NCBI GenBank assembly: GCA_026168455.1 | Contig: CM047426.1 | Location: 64,122,488-64,186,487 of the forward strand | Origin: Theocolax elegans | Lineage: Eukaryota > Arthropoda > Insecta > Hymenoptera > Cerocephalidae | Length of the DNA: 64,000 nt | Direction of reading: 5' to 3' | Shown here: piece by piece, positions 44,861 to 56,129 of the stretch | Layout: each line of letters starts with the position of its first letter | Numbering within the stretch: position 1 is the first letter of the stretch | Notes under the pieces: generated by a model | What the model was told of the DNA's origin: nothing | Database searches by the model: none | What the model saw: the letters and a program-made list of their open reading frames with translations, nothing else | Program-made: the position numbers and the translations under genes

Positions 44861-45329
44861 AAAAATTGAAAATTGCATTTAGCAAATATTATAAAACTGA
44901 AGCTTTAGAAGTATTCAATGAAGTTACTTCATTTTATTCTCTTATAATTCATCGAATACGTAATCTTAACGTAAAATGCAGTCAAAATTGCTGAAAAATT
45001 TGTACCATATTTGTATAAACAGAAACTAATAATTTAATATAAGTAATTTGTTAAATAAGTAAACGCTACTTTTAAGCGTTTTGGACCATTAAAATGCGAT
45101 CAAAACTAGACCTCTATAAGATGATAATACGTAAAATCAAGCTAGTTATGATACTCTACAAGAGTAGATAATTTTTTGATAGTAACTATTAAACTATTTC
45201 AATTTATATTTAAATTTTATGTCATTGATAGTTTGTAAGAAAATGCCATGTGAATATCGCACGTGTCATTACTTCTATAAAACATTATCTTTTTTTATTT
45301 TCGATGTTTTAAATCTATTTACTATATAA
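44861..45329. other. Gene-free AT-rich stretch
   Basis: Nothing recognisable; could include a 3' UTR if the preceding exon is real. AATAAA-type polyadenylation words are not clearly placed. Confidence 0.4.
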
Positions 45330-45541
45330 ATTAATTAATATTTTTATCGGTCTTACAGTCAATAACAAATTAAATATATGGGCAGTCAGATTGCTCCTAC
45401 TTATAATCACCCCCGAAGAATCTATAAAAATAAAAATAAAAATAAAAAAAAATTAAAAACTCTAACTGAAAATAAAACAAATTATTATTAAAGCAATCTG
45501 GCTGCCCCCTGCACCAAAAATCTACTCACCCCAAATATGTT

Positions 45542-45581
45542 GTCCGACGTTTCGAGCTCGCTGCTGCTCCTCATCAGGGAC
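45542..45581 (-). ncRNA. Hammerhead ribozyme-like motif in PLE tail
   Basis: Identical in core and stems to the motifs at 19049-19088 and 20608-20647: GTCC/GGAC stem I, CTGATGA, GAGC/GCTC stem II, GAAAC and GTC cleavage triplet. Retention at an independent locus argues for function in the family. Confidence 0.65.
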
Positions 45582-45680
45582 TGAAATGAAAAACTATTCC
45601 ACACCGATATTTATACCCTCGAAAACGGCCTCCCCACTCCAAGGACCCACACCCAAATAAATTCACACCAATAAACTAAG

Positions 45681-46498
45681 TTAAGTTAAGATAGAATGAT
45701 AAATCTTATTTAATTTACTTGACTCTAACATTAAATTAACATTCTTATCATTCTTAAATATATGAATATTCTCAAGACTTTCTCTTTTAAATTTATTCAT
45801 AATATTTTGTTCTAAAATTTCTACTTTATTAAAATCAAATGAATGAACAAAATCTAAACAATGCTGTTTCAATTTTATATTTATGTTCCTAAATTCTCTT
45901 TTTCAAATGTCTACTAGTTTGACCAATGTAACACTTATCACAATCAGTACAATTTATTTTATAAACAACTCCAGATTTATCATCCTTTCTATCTCTATCC
46001 TTACAATTATTAAACCAAAAACTTAAATTATTAATATTTCTAAAGAAAACTTGAATATCTAGTTTTCTAAATTCTTTTCTTATTCTTTCAGATAAACCTC
46101 TAACATACGGTATAACAACAAATGCATAATTTTTAATATCAACTCTAACTTTTAATTTACTCTTATAAATTTGATTCACTCTCTCTTCAATCACTCTATT
46201 AATCAAATCTATCGGATAATTATTATTAACAAAAGTTTTTTTAAATAAATCCAAATTTACTTTTCTAAAATCACCGTGTGACAGTTTAATGGCACGGTCA
46301 ATAACCCCTTTCAACGCACCAATCTTGTCACTGAACTGGTGATGAGAATGGAAATTTAAAAATCTACCCGACCAAGTAGGCTTTCTATACCAATTTAATT
46401 TAACTTTATTTTTATCATCTCTAATAACTTTAATATCTAAAAAATTTAATTCTTTATCAATCTCAACCTCTACTGTAAATTTAATTCTATCATGAATT
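45681..46498 (-). pseudogene. Penelope-like RT C-part and GIY-YIG fragment
   Basis: Two frames (46498-45889 and 45872-45681) equal the 3' half of the family 1 protein: WYRKPTWSGRFLNFHSHHQF, YVRGLSERIRKEF, SGVVYKINCTDCDKCYIGQT, then KQHCLDFVHSFDF and the C-terminus. A short deletion/frameshift at about 45872-45890 separates them. The RT catalytic region is missing. Confidence 0.8.
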
Positions 46499-47106
46499 AA
46501 ACAGATTTTACTACGTCCACGTCGTTGTTCCTGGGTAACGCTAAATGTAAAAAAATGACCTCGCAATGACCTTGAAGGTTCAAACCTACAGATTGGAGTT
46601 AATCCATAGCAGGTTCGAGTGATATTTCCTGCTCTTTTAATTGTTGTTGTGAAAAATAGCCGTTTTCATTAAAAAAAAAGTTAACCTTCGAATGACCTTC
46701 AAGGTCTAACGCTAGGTCAAATCCAAGGTCACCATTGGATACCATTATTACAAGAATTCGCTTGACCTTTTTAATACCACTAAGACAAACAGATCGGAGC
46801 CGATCCATACCTAAAACTTAATAACCTTCAGCAGAAGGTTCAAGGTCACCTTGACCTATGACCTAAGTACATGTTTAGACGTAAAATTTCTCGCTCTTTC
46901 GATTGCTGTTGTCAAAAATAGGGGTTCCCATTTAAAAAAACAAAGTTGACCTTGAAATGACCTTGAATGACAAGTTGAAGGTCAAATCCAAGTTCACCAC
47001 TGGATTCGTCATAAAAAGTTACTTTAGGAATGACCTTCACCTTTTTTAAAAAAGCTTTTACCTGGAATATTTATTGGGTGTATCGTTACTTTTAGGACAC
47101 CCTGTA
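46499..47106. repeat. Mariner-type non-coding remnant
   Basis: Contains many CCTTGAAGGTCAA-like words, as in the arms of the mariner-type element at 38.4-39.3 kb, and ends TTATTGGGTGTATCGTTACTTTTAGGACACCCTGTATA-like, a mariner-style terminus next to TATA. The left end is not defined and there is no open transposase frame. Confidence 0.45.
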
Positions 47107-47660
47107 TATACTTTCCAGCCCAGGAGAAGGCACGGACAGAGGTAAAAACTCGGGTCAGACTCTGAAAAATTCCGCGAGAGGGAGTTGCTGTTACTTTTCA
47201 TATGTGTTGTATATATATATATTGTATATTATTTTTATTTATTTTATATTATACGTTACATACATTATAATTTGAAAGATAAGAGGGTATTTATTATAAT
47301 TGTGACTCCAGTATAGTGGATATAAATTAATGATTGTTTGAACGTGGTGAAATTCACTATAACTCCAGTGATTGGAAATTAAATAGTACAATATTATATT
47401 ACTCGAGTAACTGAGAAGTCCATTCAGATACTAGTGAAAACCCAATAGACAAATACAAATCCTTGCTAAAATCTTTTGAACAAGCAGAAGAAGAGAAAAA
47501 GAATAAGGAAGTTGAATTAGAATTTACATGGGGTATAGGAGTTAAAGAAAAGACTGAAAAATTAGTAAAAGGAAAAATGAAACAGAATGAAAATTTAACT
47601 CCGTTTAAACAGTATTTGGAAATAATATTAAGTCATTTCTTTCACAAGTTTGAAAGTCTT
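47107..47660. other. Unassigned; short Glu/Lys-rich frame
   Basis: Contains a 69-codon plus-strand frame (47463-47672) rich in Glu and Lys, with no recognisable domain and no clear start context. It is interrupted by the MITE insertion at 47665. Could be a gene relic; I cannot assign it. Confidence 0.3.
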
Positions 47661-47664
47661 TTAA

Positions 47665-48085
47665 CCCATTAAGTCCCAACCGACCATTTCACAGTCGATT
47701 TGTTTTTCGCTTAGAAAAAATAGAGAATAGACTAGAATAAAAAAGGAAATGACTGTTTCTTATGTAAAATTACCTGCTCTATCTGAATTCAGCATCAGAT
47801 TTTCATTTTTTTCAAATGGTCGTTTTACTATGTGCATTTGATTTTGTCGTCAAAATGAGAAAATAAAGGCCCACAGTCGATTTTCAAAAAATGGAATTTT
47901 TTTTTTACTTTGAGCGGCTATATTGAATTTTCCGTGGAAAATATCAAAAATCTGATGCTGAATTTAGATAGAGCAGGTAATTTTACATAAGAAACAGTCA
48001 TTTCCTTTTTTATTCTAGTCTATTTTCTACTTTTTCTAAGCGAAAAACAAATCGACTGTGAAATGGTCGGTTGGGACTTAATGGG
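47665..48085. mobile_element. piggyBac-type foldback MITE, TTAA duplication
   Basis: 421 bp. Ends CCCATTAAGTCCCAACCGAC on both sides as inverted repeats; arms of about 150 bp pair well (shared ATTTCACAGTCGATTTG, GTAATTTTACATAAGAAAC). TTAA lies immediately outside (47661-47664, 48086-48089). CCC-starting ends plus TTAA are typical of piggyBac-derived MITEs. No coding capacity. Confidence 0.85.
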
Positions 48086-48089
48086 TTAA

Positions 48090-48730
48090 TTTTGTAACAT
48101 TTACATGAATCAGTGACTTTAATTAAAATTCAAATATTATTGTATACGTATTTTAACATTTAAATGTAACCGATTATGTCATTTCTTTGACAGGTTTAAA
48201 TGTCATTTAATAAAATTTTCTAACATTTACACATAACAGTGATTTTTACTCAAATGTCGAGTGACCTGAATGATTGATGAAAAGCATATTATTATTTAAG
48301 CGGACCCTGTGTCATTCTCCATCCTTATTAATGTTACTGAATAACCTTTTTTTTAACTTTCTGTATAAAGCCAATACATATTTGTTCGATAATTTGGCAA
48401 ATGCATAATATATTTAATCTAAATAATACTTATATGAACTAAAATAAATACAAGATTATTTTCTTTCCAATGTTAAGTGAAAGGGATGTTTAATTAATAA
48501 TTATACCTTCACTTACTTAAATAATTTTGACAAATGATGATAAGGTATTAATTATGCTGTATATACTTATAGTTATTGAATACGTTTTTTCATTTAAATA
48601 AAACAAATAAATAATACTTTGACACCATACTTGTGAATTTGTACACCTTGGTAGAAGGTGTTTTTGATATTTAACGATTTGATCTTATGTATTACATAAA
48701 ATTAGTTAAAATAAAAAAAAAGCAATTAAA
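48090..48730. other. Gene-free AT-rich stretch
   Basis: Nothing recognisable on either strand. Confidence 0.5.
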
Positions 48731-49012
48731 CTCACACAGCACGAAATATTGTTGTAATATTTCTGAAATATTTTTGGCATATTTTTGTAATATTATTTGT
48801 AATGACGAATAAATTTATTGAAGTATTTATAAAATATTTAAGAAACGTTTCTTAAAATATTTCAAAGACATATTTGTCAAATGTTTCCAAAATTATTACA
48901 AGAAATGTTTCTAAAATATTTCTGTAATATTCTTTGCGATGACAAAGAATTTCTCTGAATTATATATGAAACATTTTAGAAACATTAATTCGCAACAGTC
49001 ATGCGAAAATTA
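48731..49012 (+). repeat. Left arm of AAATATTT foldback element
   Basis: Starts CTCACACAGCACGAAATATT and continues with iterated AAATATTT/GAAATATTTC words. The reverse complement of 55516-55497 reads CCCACAGAGCATGAAATATT, matching 17 of 20. AA lies outside both ends (48729-48730, 55517-55518). Either one element spanning 48731-55516 or two opposed copies. Confidence 0.6.
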
Positions 49013-49573
49013 ATATTTTTTGTATCAATATCGGTTATAACACGGTGTTTTCCCTATAAGAAAATGTTCCCGTTCTCCCGTGTATAATAATTTTAAATAC
49101 TTACGGCACTTCTTTTTTCGATCCCAGAGGGAATTCCGGGTTACGACTTACACCTACCTCGGGAATAGGATAGCTGCTGGACAATAAATAAATACAATCC
49201 GATTCAACAAAACTCTATCTTTAATTAATAAAATCTCGGTTATTTACAAATAATATAGATATATATATATATATTTAATCTCACGCGCTTATTACATCAA
49301 CACACACGGACGCGATAGTTTAAAACGTACGCTATCACTCATACAACACACCTGCAGCTTCTCTCTATATCTCCTCTCTCTGTCACTCTTATACCCTACT
49401 CTATACTCTGTTTCTCTCACACACTCTCCGCGCTCGAATATACGACGGAGGTGTAAAGCCGCGCGCACCCCCGCGCAGCTCAAAACAATCTCGTTGTATA
49501 TGTCTCTACACTCGCGATTACTATATTTATCTCTCTCTCTCATTCTCGTATCGGCACTGCACTTCCCGTCGCG

Positions 49574-49619
<46 letters not shown>

Positions 49620-49640
49620 TGGGTAATACAGACGCTCTTC
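49013..49640. other. Pyrimidine-rich stretch with (CT)n
   Basis: No gene supported. It is CT-rich on the plus strand from 49340, with (AT)n at about 49258-49274 and (CT)n at about 49581-49615. Frames on the minus strand are translations of the microsatellite. The (CT)n abuts the 5' end of the non-LTR element that follows. Confidence 0.5.
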
Positions 49641-49829
49641 TTCTTCACTCTGTTTTGATTTATTATAGTTTTTCAATAAGGCATTTTTGTGAGTTCTAGT
49701 TACGAAATCGTGGACTCATTCAGGAGCTGCTTAGCCGTATTGAACAGGTACCTTGATTAAGTAGCTCGTGGAGTCCCTATTTGCTTTTCAAATATTTGCT
49801 GTGCTTTGGAGGTTAGCTGATAGAATTTT

Positions 49830-50297
49830 ATGCAAAATCATCTTGGCAGACGGATTGAGTCTTGTCGCGGTAACACAGCGCCTCTACCGCGGTTGATCGG
49901 AGTTGAATATCTTTACATATCAGCCTTTAAGTCGTCAAATTCATCAATGCTTCAATCGGCGAGGAACGTGTGTTTCGTCTGTGGCCGAAGTATATTAAAG
50001 AAAGACGTGGCGGAGAACTGCAATGGCTGTAACAATACTATTCACGCCAACTGCTACTCTAATATTCAAGTTACGAGTGAACTAAGGTGTTGCCGGCTTG
50101 CCAAAACGCTTGATTCGCCGCTATCCCAAGCGGGGGCAGCACCTCTCGGGTCTCTTTCGAACGACGACGAGACGGTACGCGATGTAGAAATCACCGCACG
50201 TCCCCCCACCACTGTATCTACTAAGCGCGTCGCCTCGCCCACCTCGCCGCTGTTACTAAACAACCGCGCAATATTACTCCGTCCGCCTGTCTTATGA
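49830..50297 (+). CDS. Non-LTR ORF1 N-terminal part with Cys/His finger
   Basis: Residues about 48-90 form a PHD-like Cys/His cluster: CFVCGRSILKKDVAENCNGC, then HANCYSN and later RCC. PHD-like fingers in ORF1 are known from CR1/L2-type and some other non-LTR elements. The frame ends at TGA 50295-50297, which overlaps the ATG of the next frame (50294-50296). The region in between is Pro/Ser/Thr-rich. Either a frameshift split one ORF1 into two, or the ATGA overlap is genuine; the former seems likelier because other non-LTR ORF1 proteins carry both parts in one chain. Confidence 0.6.
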   Translation: MQNHLGRRIESCRGNTAPLPRLIGVEYLYISAFKSSNSSMLQSARNVCFVCGRSILKKDVAENCNGCNNTIHANCYSNIQVTSELRCCRLAKTLDSPLSQAGAAPLGSLSNDDETVRDVEITARPPTTVSTKRVASPTSPLLLNNRAILLRPPVL

Positions 50298-51139
50298 GTC
50301 AATCTGATGCAAGCACTGGCTCCGTAGATATGACCGCCTTCCTCACGAGTTTCGCGGCGCGTATGGAAGAAACACTTACGCGTTCCGTGTCGAGAATAGA
50401 AACATCGGTAAATGACCTATCTAAGGAACTTAAGTCCTTATCCGATAGAGTCACCCGGGTTGAATCATCGACGGGCTCTGCTATTTCATCCTTAGATTCG
50501 CGGCTAACAGATGTTGAGAAATTTACGTCAAAGCACAGCGATCTTTTAAACAATTTTCAACATACAAGTAAATCGTCGAAAGCGAGCGGTCCTGCTCCCT
50601 CAGAGCTTGATACATGCGAGATCCTTATCTTGGGAATACCAGCGGAAATAAAATTGTCTGAGAAAGACCTGGTTGAACGCATCCTCATTGCAACTAATCT
50701 TCCATACTTTATCAGCCATGTAATTAATTTTCGACCATGGACTTGTACGAAGGGAAGGAGCTCCCAGGACTCCCAGGAAAAGCATCTACCTAAATTTAAG
50801 GGCCTAGTTTTTAGAGTATTATCGTCCTCAATTCACGATCTAATCATTGAAAAAACGTATTTGTTAAAAAACCAAACAGCGCTTACTATTTTCGGCTCAA
50901 GAGGCAACTCTAATATTTTTGTTCATGCGTTATGGCCGAAACCCATCCACGATTTATGGGTAGAGACTTCGCGTAAAGCATCTGAATTGGGATATCTGCG
51001 GCCTGTTATTCTTAATTATAATGTATGTCTGCGTAAGGCTAAGGGAGGGCCTCTCATTATTATTCATTCTGACTCTGATCTACTTGCCCTCTCCCCCTCC
51101 AATCACAACGTAAATCAAAATCAAAACCAGAATAAATGA
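50294..51139 (+). CDS. Non-LTR ORF1 C-terminal part (coiled coil and RRM-like)
   Basis: 281 codons. Residues about 18-90 are a heptad-rich coiled coil (MEETLTRSVSRIETSVNDLS, SLSDRVTRVESS). Residues about 105-260 resemble an RRM-like RNA-binding domain plus tail: CEILILGIPAEIKLSEKDLV, GLVFRVLSSS, NIFVHALWPKPIHDLW, and GPLIIIHSDSDL. This is the layout of ORF1 nucleic-acid chaperones that coat retrotransposon RNA. It ends Asn/Gln-rich. The endonuclease frame follows about 80 bp downstream. Confidence 0.7.
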   Translation: MSQSDASTGSVDMTAFLTSFAARMEETLTRSVSRIETSVNDLSKELKSLSDRVTRVESSTGSAISSLDSRLTDVEKFTSKHSDLLNNFQHTSKSSKASGPAPSELDTCEILILGIPAEIKLSEKDLVERILIATNLPYFISHVINFRPWTCTKGRSSQDSQEKHLPKFKGLVFRVLSSSIHDLIIEKTYLLKNQTALTIFGSRGNSNIFVHALWPKPIHDLWVETSRKASELGYLRPVILNYNVCLRKAKGGPLIIIHSDSDLLALSPSNHNVNQNQNQNK

Positions 51140-51149
51140 AATTCAACTA

Positions 51150-52608
51150 GCCAGGTGTCTAAGACTATTCCTTCCGCATTTTCCATATTTCACTAGTAAC
51201 ATCAATCGTTTAAAAACTCATTTTGCATCTCTTGAATCATTCATTGTTCCCCAAAATCATGATATCATCGCACTCACAGAAACATTTCTGTCTGAACATG
51301 ACTCCTCTAATATTGTCTGTATTCCGGGGTACTCCCTGCACCGGTTGGACAGAGAGGGAAGGAAGGGGGGGGGGTGTAGCTGCATATATTAGAGATTGTC
51401 TCTCTGTTAGGCTGCTTGCACACTCCAAGCCTCAATTCTCCAACACCCCGGAATACTTAATATTACAAATTAACAGCTCATCATTTTCTTTGCTTTTTGC
51501 GGTGGTATATAGGAGACCAACGGCTGCTTATCCACTAACATTTTTTAATTCTATTTCTGATTTTCTTCCGCTCTGTGATCAAGTGGTCATTACAGGAGAC
51601 TTCAATATTAATATGAAGGTCTCAGACGGATCGGCGGCCATGTTGAAATCCTACATCCACGCATCTAACCTTCACCTTATAAACTCCGATGCTACACATC
51701 ACACATACAATTCAAATTCCAATCGCTCATCGCATACCTGGATTGATCTCTTCTTGGTTCGTGAGCCGCCTCCGATCTATTCATACATTAAATCGTCGGA
51801 ACCCTTTATAGCCGGACATGACTTCATTGTCCTAGTTCTTAATCTTAAGAAAGCAGGCGAATCTGGCAGGAGGTTTTGGACACGCAGCCTTGGTATGGTT
51901 GATCCTCAGCCATTATCTTCACTCTTCCTCTCTAACCTTAATTCTTGTCCCTCACTTCAAATCCCATCAAACTCACTAAACCCCTCCATTGTCCCTCCAT
52001 CCTATACTTCTATCTTAGCTCCTGGCCACTTAGACATTGACGTCAACTTGAACTTACTTAACCCATGTTTTATAATTTCAGACTTCATCACTACTCTTTT
52101 ATCAATAATCATTAAGACGTTCGATTCAATTGCACCCCGAAAACTCATTTCAATTAAACACGCACCGAAACCATGGATCACCCACGAAATTAGACAAAGC
52201 ATAAAATTGCGTAATCAGGCATACAGAAGGTTTCAATCCTCTGGTTTACATTCGGATTATCTAGAGTTTAAATCACGTAGATCATTGGTGAGAAATGCTA
52301 TAGATACATTTAAGTTCGATTATCTTAAAAATAAATTCACCAATACAACTGATACGGCTATGCTGTGGAGAGAACTTAGACACATAGGATTGACTACTCT
52401 TACTAAACAGTCGCCATTGAATTATTTCTCCATCGAACAGCTAAATATACACTATACTAATATTTCTCACTCGGACTCTCCGCTAGATCATAGTCATCTG
52501 AACGCTGTTAATTTTGAGAACAGTTTGAACAAAGAGTTCATTTTGTATTGCATTCACTGCGTTTTTAAGACGTGCACTCTCAAGACCAACAAGAAAATAC
52601 CTCGTTGA
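51150..52608 (+). pseudogene. APE-type endonuclease fused to a truncated RT tail
   Basis: The endonuclease region begins slightly out of frame (51150-51340: N-terminal strands and ALTETFLS-like motif), then continues in frame 51223-52608: GGGVAAYIRD, LLFAVVYRRPTA, VVITGDFNINM (Asp/Asn catalytic motif), HTWIDLFLV and GHDFIVLVLNL (catalytic His) are all present. Next comes an RT-leading linker (APKPWITHEIRQSIKLRNQA, FKSRRSLVRNAI). Where RT motifs should start the sequence switches abruptly (about 52530-52600) to the RT C-terminal tail. About 1.2 kb of RT, including the catalytic YxDD, is missing. Poly-G at 51365 is a likely frameshift spot. Confidence 0.8.
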
Positions 52609-53146
52609 AACACTGGTGTTCCCACACTTCGACTATGCTTGTGCGGTTTATGATAACTTAGACGGGTCAAAAAACTTAAAGTTGCAGCGCTTATTGAATG
52701 CATGTGTTCGTTTCGTGTGGGGAAACATACCGTAGAGGGGCCACGTCACTCCCTATCGCCTAGAATTGGGGTGGTTGTCGGTTGAGCTCAGGAGATCGTT
52801 CTTTATTGGTTCATGCGCATATAATATCATAGCTCACAATTCTCCGGCCTATCTCGCTTCTCACTTCACTCAACGCTCTAATATTCTTCATTCCAATCGT
52901 TCATCATCACGTCATCCCCCTGTTTCCCTTTCTTTCCTTCCTCCAAGAACGGAGGCCCTAAATAGTTCATTCTTAATCACAGCATCAAGACTCATTAACC
53001 AACTTCTGTACACAGATTTCGACCCATTGTCATTATCGTCATTCAAATCACACCTCATGTCTCACCTTCGCGAGCTTGACCGACGAGCCTGGGACAAAAG
53101 AGTCAATGAAGAGAGTATAACTTGCCCTTCCTTGCCGTCGTTTTAA
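52560..53146 (+). pseudogene. Non-LTR RT C-terminal tail
   Basis: Reads ETLVFPHFDYACAVYDNLDG, LNACVRFVWGNIP, then frame 52766-53146 with LGWLSVELRRSFFIGSCAYN, PAYLASHFTQR and LITASRLINQLLY...FKSHLMSHL. This is the usual C-terminal thumb-like tail of CR1/Jockey-type non-LTR polymerases. A stop or frameshift near 52733-52750 breaks it. Confidence 0.75.
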
Positions 53147-53597
53147 GTATTTATTCTTATTTATTTATTTATTCTATTCTTCCATTGCGTTGCGATGCGT
53201 TGCGTTTTGTATTTTTGTTTTATTGTACATCCTTGCGTATAAACTACCATTATGAAAGCGTAAAATCTTTCTTATTTATTATTTATTGTTATTTTATACT
53301 ACATATCTAGTTTAATTATTTATCTGCATTGTAAATTTATATTATGTTTCTATTTTATTTTGATATTTTTAAAATTTTATTGCTGCGTTAAAGCAGGATT
53401 AGGCGATATATCTTTTTATCTTATTTTTATTTTTATTTTTATTTCTATTCTTATTTTATTTTTATTTTTTAACTTTTTGTTATTTTATTGTTCATTTTAT
53501 TATTTATTCTATCGTTGTAAATTGTTATTGTACCTCAGCGACAAATCACTGTGTATACGGTGCATAGCCCCACATACTAAATAAAGATTTCAATCAA

Positions 53598-53598
<1 letters not shown>
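53147..53598 (+). other. 3' UTR of the non-LTR element
   Basis: T-rich with ATTTTTATTTTTATTT iterations, ending ACTAAATAAAGATTTCAATC. The polyadenylation-like AATAAA sits near the end and the element stops at the (TC)n tract. The T-rich open frames here are chance. Confidence 0.6.

Positions 53599-53641
<43 letters not shown>
53599..53641. repeat. (TC)n(TA)n microsatellite
   Basis: About nine TC units followed by about twelve TA units. Together with the (CT)n at 49581 it brackets the non-LTR element. Confidence 0.95.
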
Positions 53642-53642
<1 letters not shown>

Positions 53643-54429
53643 TACACACACGCATACACTCTATTACCGTCTTTATTTAATCGGGATCCGCGCAAAATTG
53701 GCGATCGAGCAACCAATAATAAACTATTTTCCTTACCCTGGTTGTGGACGATCTCGCGGGCCGGTGTCGACCGCTTGCTCGCGCTTCTCGTCGCGCTATC
53801 TCTCTCTCTCTCTCACTGTTGCTTTCGCTTCACTCTCGCCCTGTGGTCGCTGCTCCTGGAAGTGCGCCCTCGTCTCGACCCCAACACAATGCGTGTCACT
53901 CCTGAAGGAGGTCTCCTCAGCTCCTCGGGTCGGTTGTCGGCTGTCCATTGATTTCGCCGCCTTCCCGATCATCTCGATATCGAGCCTTTCAATTGGTCCT
54001 TTGTTTCAGCAAGGGCCAATAGAAAAGGCTCTTACTTTTTGGCACTCTACGTCACTACCTCTCCCATGAGCTCGACCGCTGCTTGCCCCTTTATTTTTAT
54101 ACACTTCGGGGACTTGTTTTTCAACAAGTTTTCCCCGAATTGTAAACGGGCAAACAGGCATCGAGAAACTTCTCAAAATAATACCCCGCGACAATTTACA
54201 TTGTCGCACGGTGCGTTCAAAAGTCCCTTTGCGCATGACGGTTCGTTCCGCGTTCCGATTTCTTGGCATTTTGTCTGGTATATAGACTTACCGACTTTTA
54301 AACATGGTTAGACAAGAACAAACATATTGTTTATAAATAAATTAATTACTCGAACTACTAGAACTTACGATTAAAGTTAAGTAATGGAAATTAAAAATTT
54401 TTACATTAATTCACGAAATAATTTGATAA
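53642..54429. other. GC-richer unassigned stretch
   Basis: 53700-54250 is markedly GC-richer, with CTCTCTCTC at 53790-53810. It has overlapping open frames on both strands, none with a recognisable domain. It could be a regulatory or LTR-like segment. No gene is called. Confidence 0.35.
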
Positions 54430-55516
54430 AATATTGTTATCATAATTTTTATATAATTTTAAAAATATTAAGTAATATTTCTGAATAATGTTTAACCAAA
54501 CATTTCTGTAGTATTTTCTAAATGTTTCATGAAATAATTTGACATTGCATATTCCAAAATATTGTTAGCAATATAACAGAAATATTTTTTTAATATTACA
54601 AAAAATATTTCTTGTAACATTTTTGAATTATTTAAGGAAAGTATGAGTAATATTTGAAAATATTGTTAGCAATATAAGAGAAATATTTTTTTAATATTAC
54701 AAAAAATATTTCTTGTAACATTTTTGAACTATTTAAGGAAAGTATGAGTAATAATTTCGAAATGTTTAAAAAACATTTTTGTAATATATTCGAAAATATT
54801 GTTAGCAATATAAGAGAAATATTTTTTTAATATTACAAAAAATATTACATGTAACATTTTTGAATTATTTAAGGAAAGTATGAGTAATAATTTCGAAATG
54901 TTTAAAAAACATTTTTGTAATATATTTGAAAATATTGTTAGCAATATAAGAGAAATATTTTTTTAATATTACAAAAAATATTACATGTAACATTTTTGAA
55001 TTATTTAAGGAAAGTATGAGTAATAATTTCGAAATGTTTAAAAAACATTTTTGAAATATATTTGAAAATATTGTTACCAATATAATAGAAATATTTTTTT
55101 AATATTATAGAAAATATTACATGTAATATTTTTGTAATATTTAAGGAAACATCTGTAGAATATTTTTTAAATGATTCATGAAATATTTTGATATTGCATT
55201 CATAAATATTTGTGGAAATATAACACAAATATTTTTGAATGCAATATCAAAATATTTCATGTAATATTTTTGTGATATTTTTTTATATATTTCCGAAATG
55301 TTTCGCTAATACGTTTTTTAAAATATTACAGAATAAGTCCTTGCAATAATCCAAGAAATATTTCTGCAATATTTCTGAAACATTATCGAAAATATTACAG
55401 TGTATTTTTTTTTAATTTTTGCGTAAGATTAAAAAAATATTTCTAAAATATTTTATGAAATGTTTAGCTGAAATATTTCTACAAATATTTGCTCGAAATA
55501 TTTCATGCTCTGTGGG
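54430..55516 (-). repeat. Right arm of AAATATTT foldback element, with 136-bp tandem array
   Basis: Dense AAATATTT/AATATTACAAAAAATATT words. Units starting GAGTAATAATTTCGAAATG lie at 54746, 54882 and 55018, an exact 136-bp period, with a partial earlier unit at about 54610. The arm ends ATGCTCTGTGGG at 55516, inverted relative to 48731. The three similar short minus-strand frames spaced 136 bp apart are products of the array, not genes. Confidence 0.75.
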
Positions 55517-56086
55517 AAGTCAGTAAATTATGTAGGGTATATACTTTTCTGAAAAAATGTTGTGTTTTTCAGCAGAAATACTTGGTGATTTTTAGTTTAT
55601 ATTTTTCAATAGAGCAATAGTTCCACTTTCTTCTTTCTTTAAAGAACATGTTTTACTTTTTACTCTATTGTAAAATGTGATTTTTATATTTTGCACTGTT
55701 TAAAGAGTAATTTTAGTTGTTTAGTCGTTTAAAAGGTGTAGTTTTGGGATTTTATGTTACTTAAAGAGTAGTAAAGTCAACAAATTACTGATTTAAGGTT
55801 CAGTTTTTACTCTTAGCGGTTAAGAGTGTGTGATGAAACTTTTTTAATTTGACTGAATTTTCCTGAACGAAATGTCAGACCCAAATTACACAAATCTATT
55901 GATAAAATCATGTGGGTCGTTTACAAACACTTGGTTAAAGGAAATAATAATTACTTTACAAAACTACTAATAAAAACTTGTATTTAAAAAAATAGCGTAA
56001 GGCAATATACTGAGTTCACTATGTTGGAAACTTTATTAGATTAAAATAATTATGGAAGTTGTTTAATTGATGATACAGAGTACTAA
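55517..56086. other. Gene-free stretch
   Basis: TTTAAAGAGTA/TTTTACTCTT-type words recur between 55630 and 55830, recalling the AGAGTTAA words at 12.2-12.3 kb. No gene is seen. Confidence 0.4.
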
Positions 56087-56129
56087 AATTGGCAGAAAGT
56101 TTATTCTAGTAACAATTATAACTAATATT

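Larger units (their letters stand above)
45330..46498 (-). mobile_element. Penelope-like family 1, second locus, 5' truncated
   Basis: Closely similar to 18841-20020: same terminal ATTAATATTTTTATCGG, same hammerhead motif (45542-45581), same protein. It breaks off abruptly after the CATGAATT word at 46498, which corresponds to a point inside the RT. No inverted partner copy is visible here. Confidence 0.85.
49616..53598 (+). mobile_element. Non-LTR retrotransposon in (CT)n, internally deleted
   Basis: 5' side abuts (CT)n (49581-49615). The 3' end is AATAAAGATTTCAATCAA at about 53580-53597, followed at once by (TC)n and (AT)n. Same microsatellite on both sides suggests insertion into a (TC)n tract. 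Contents: PHD-like and coiled-coil ORF1 region, APE-type endonuclease, then a direct jump to the extreme C-terminal RT tail; the RT core is deleted. Clade unresolved. Confidence 0.75.

Noticed and set aside
49292..49648. 118-codon minus-strand frame with Arg/Glu repeats
   Set aside because: Its core is the (CT)n microsatellite read as Arg-Glu; no domain.
53360..53584. T-rich 74-codon frame resembling a membrane peptide
   Set aside because: Lies in the ATTTTT-rich 3' UTR of the non-LTR element; Phe/Leu content is a product of base composition.
54729..55228. Three similar minus-strand frames of 71-75 codons
   Set aside because: Spaced exactly 136 bp; they are translations of a tandem non-coding repeat.
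54430..55516. CRISPR-like array
   Set aside because: Repeat units are adjacent and near-identical along their whole length, with no unique spacers; eukaryotic context.
48731..55516. A single 6.8-kb autonomous transposon bracketed by the AAATATTT arms
   Set aside because: The arms and AA/AA flanks would allow it, but the interior is a separate non-LTR element and unassigned DNA with no transposase; two opposed copies are equally possible.
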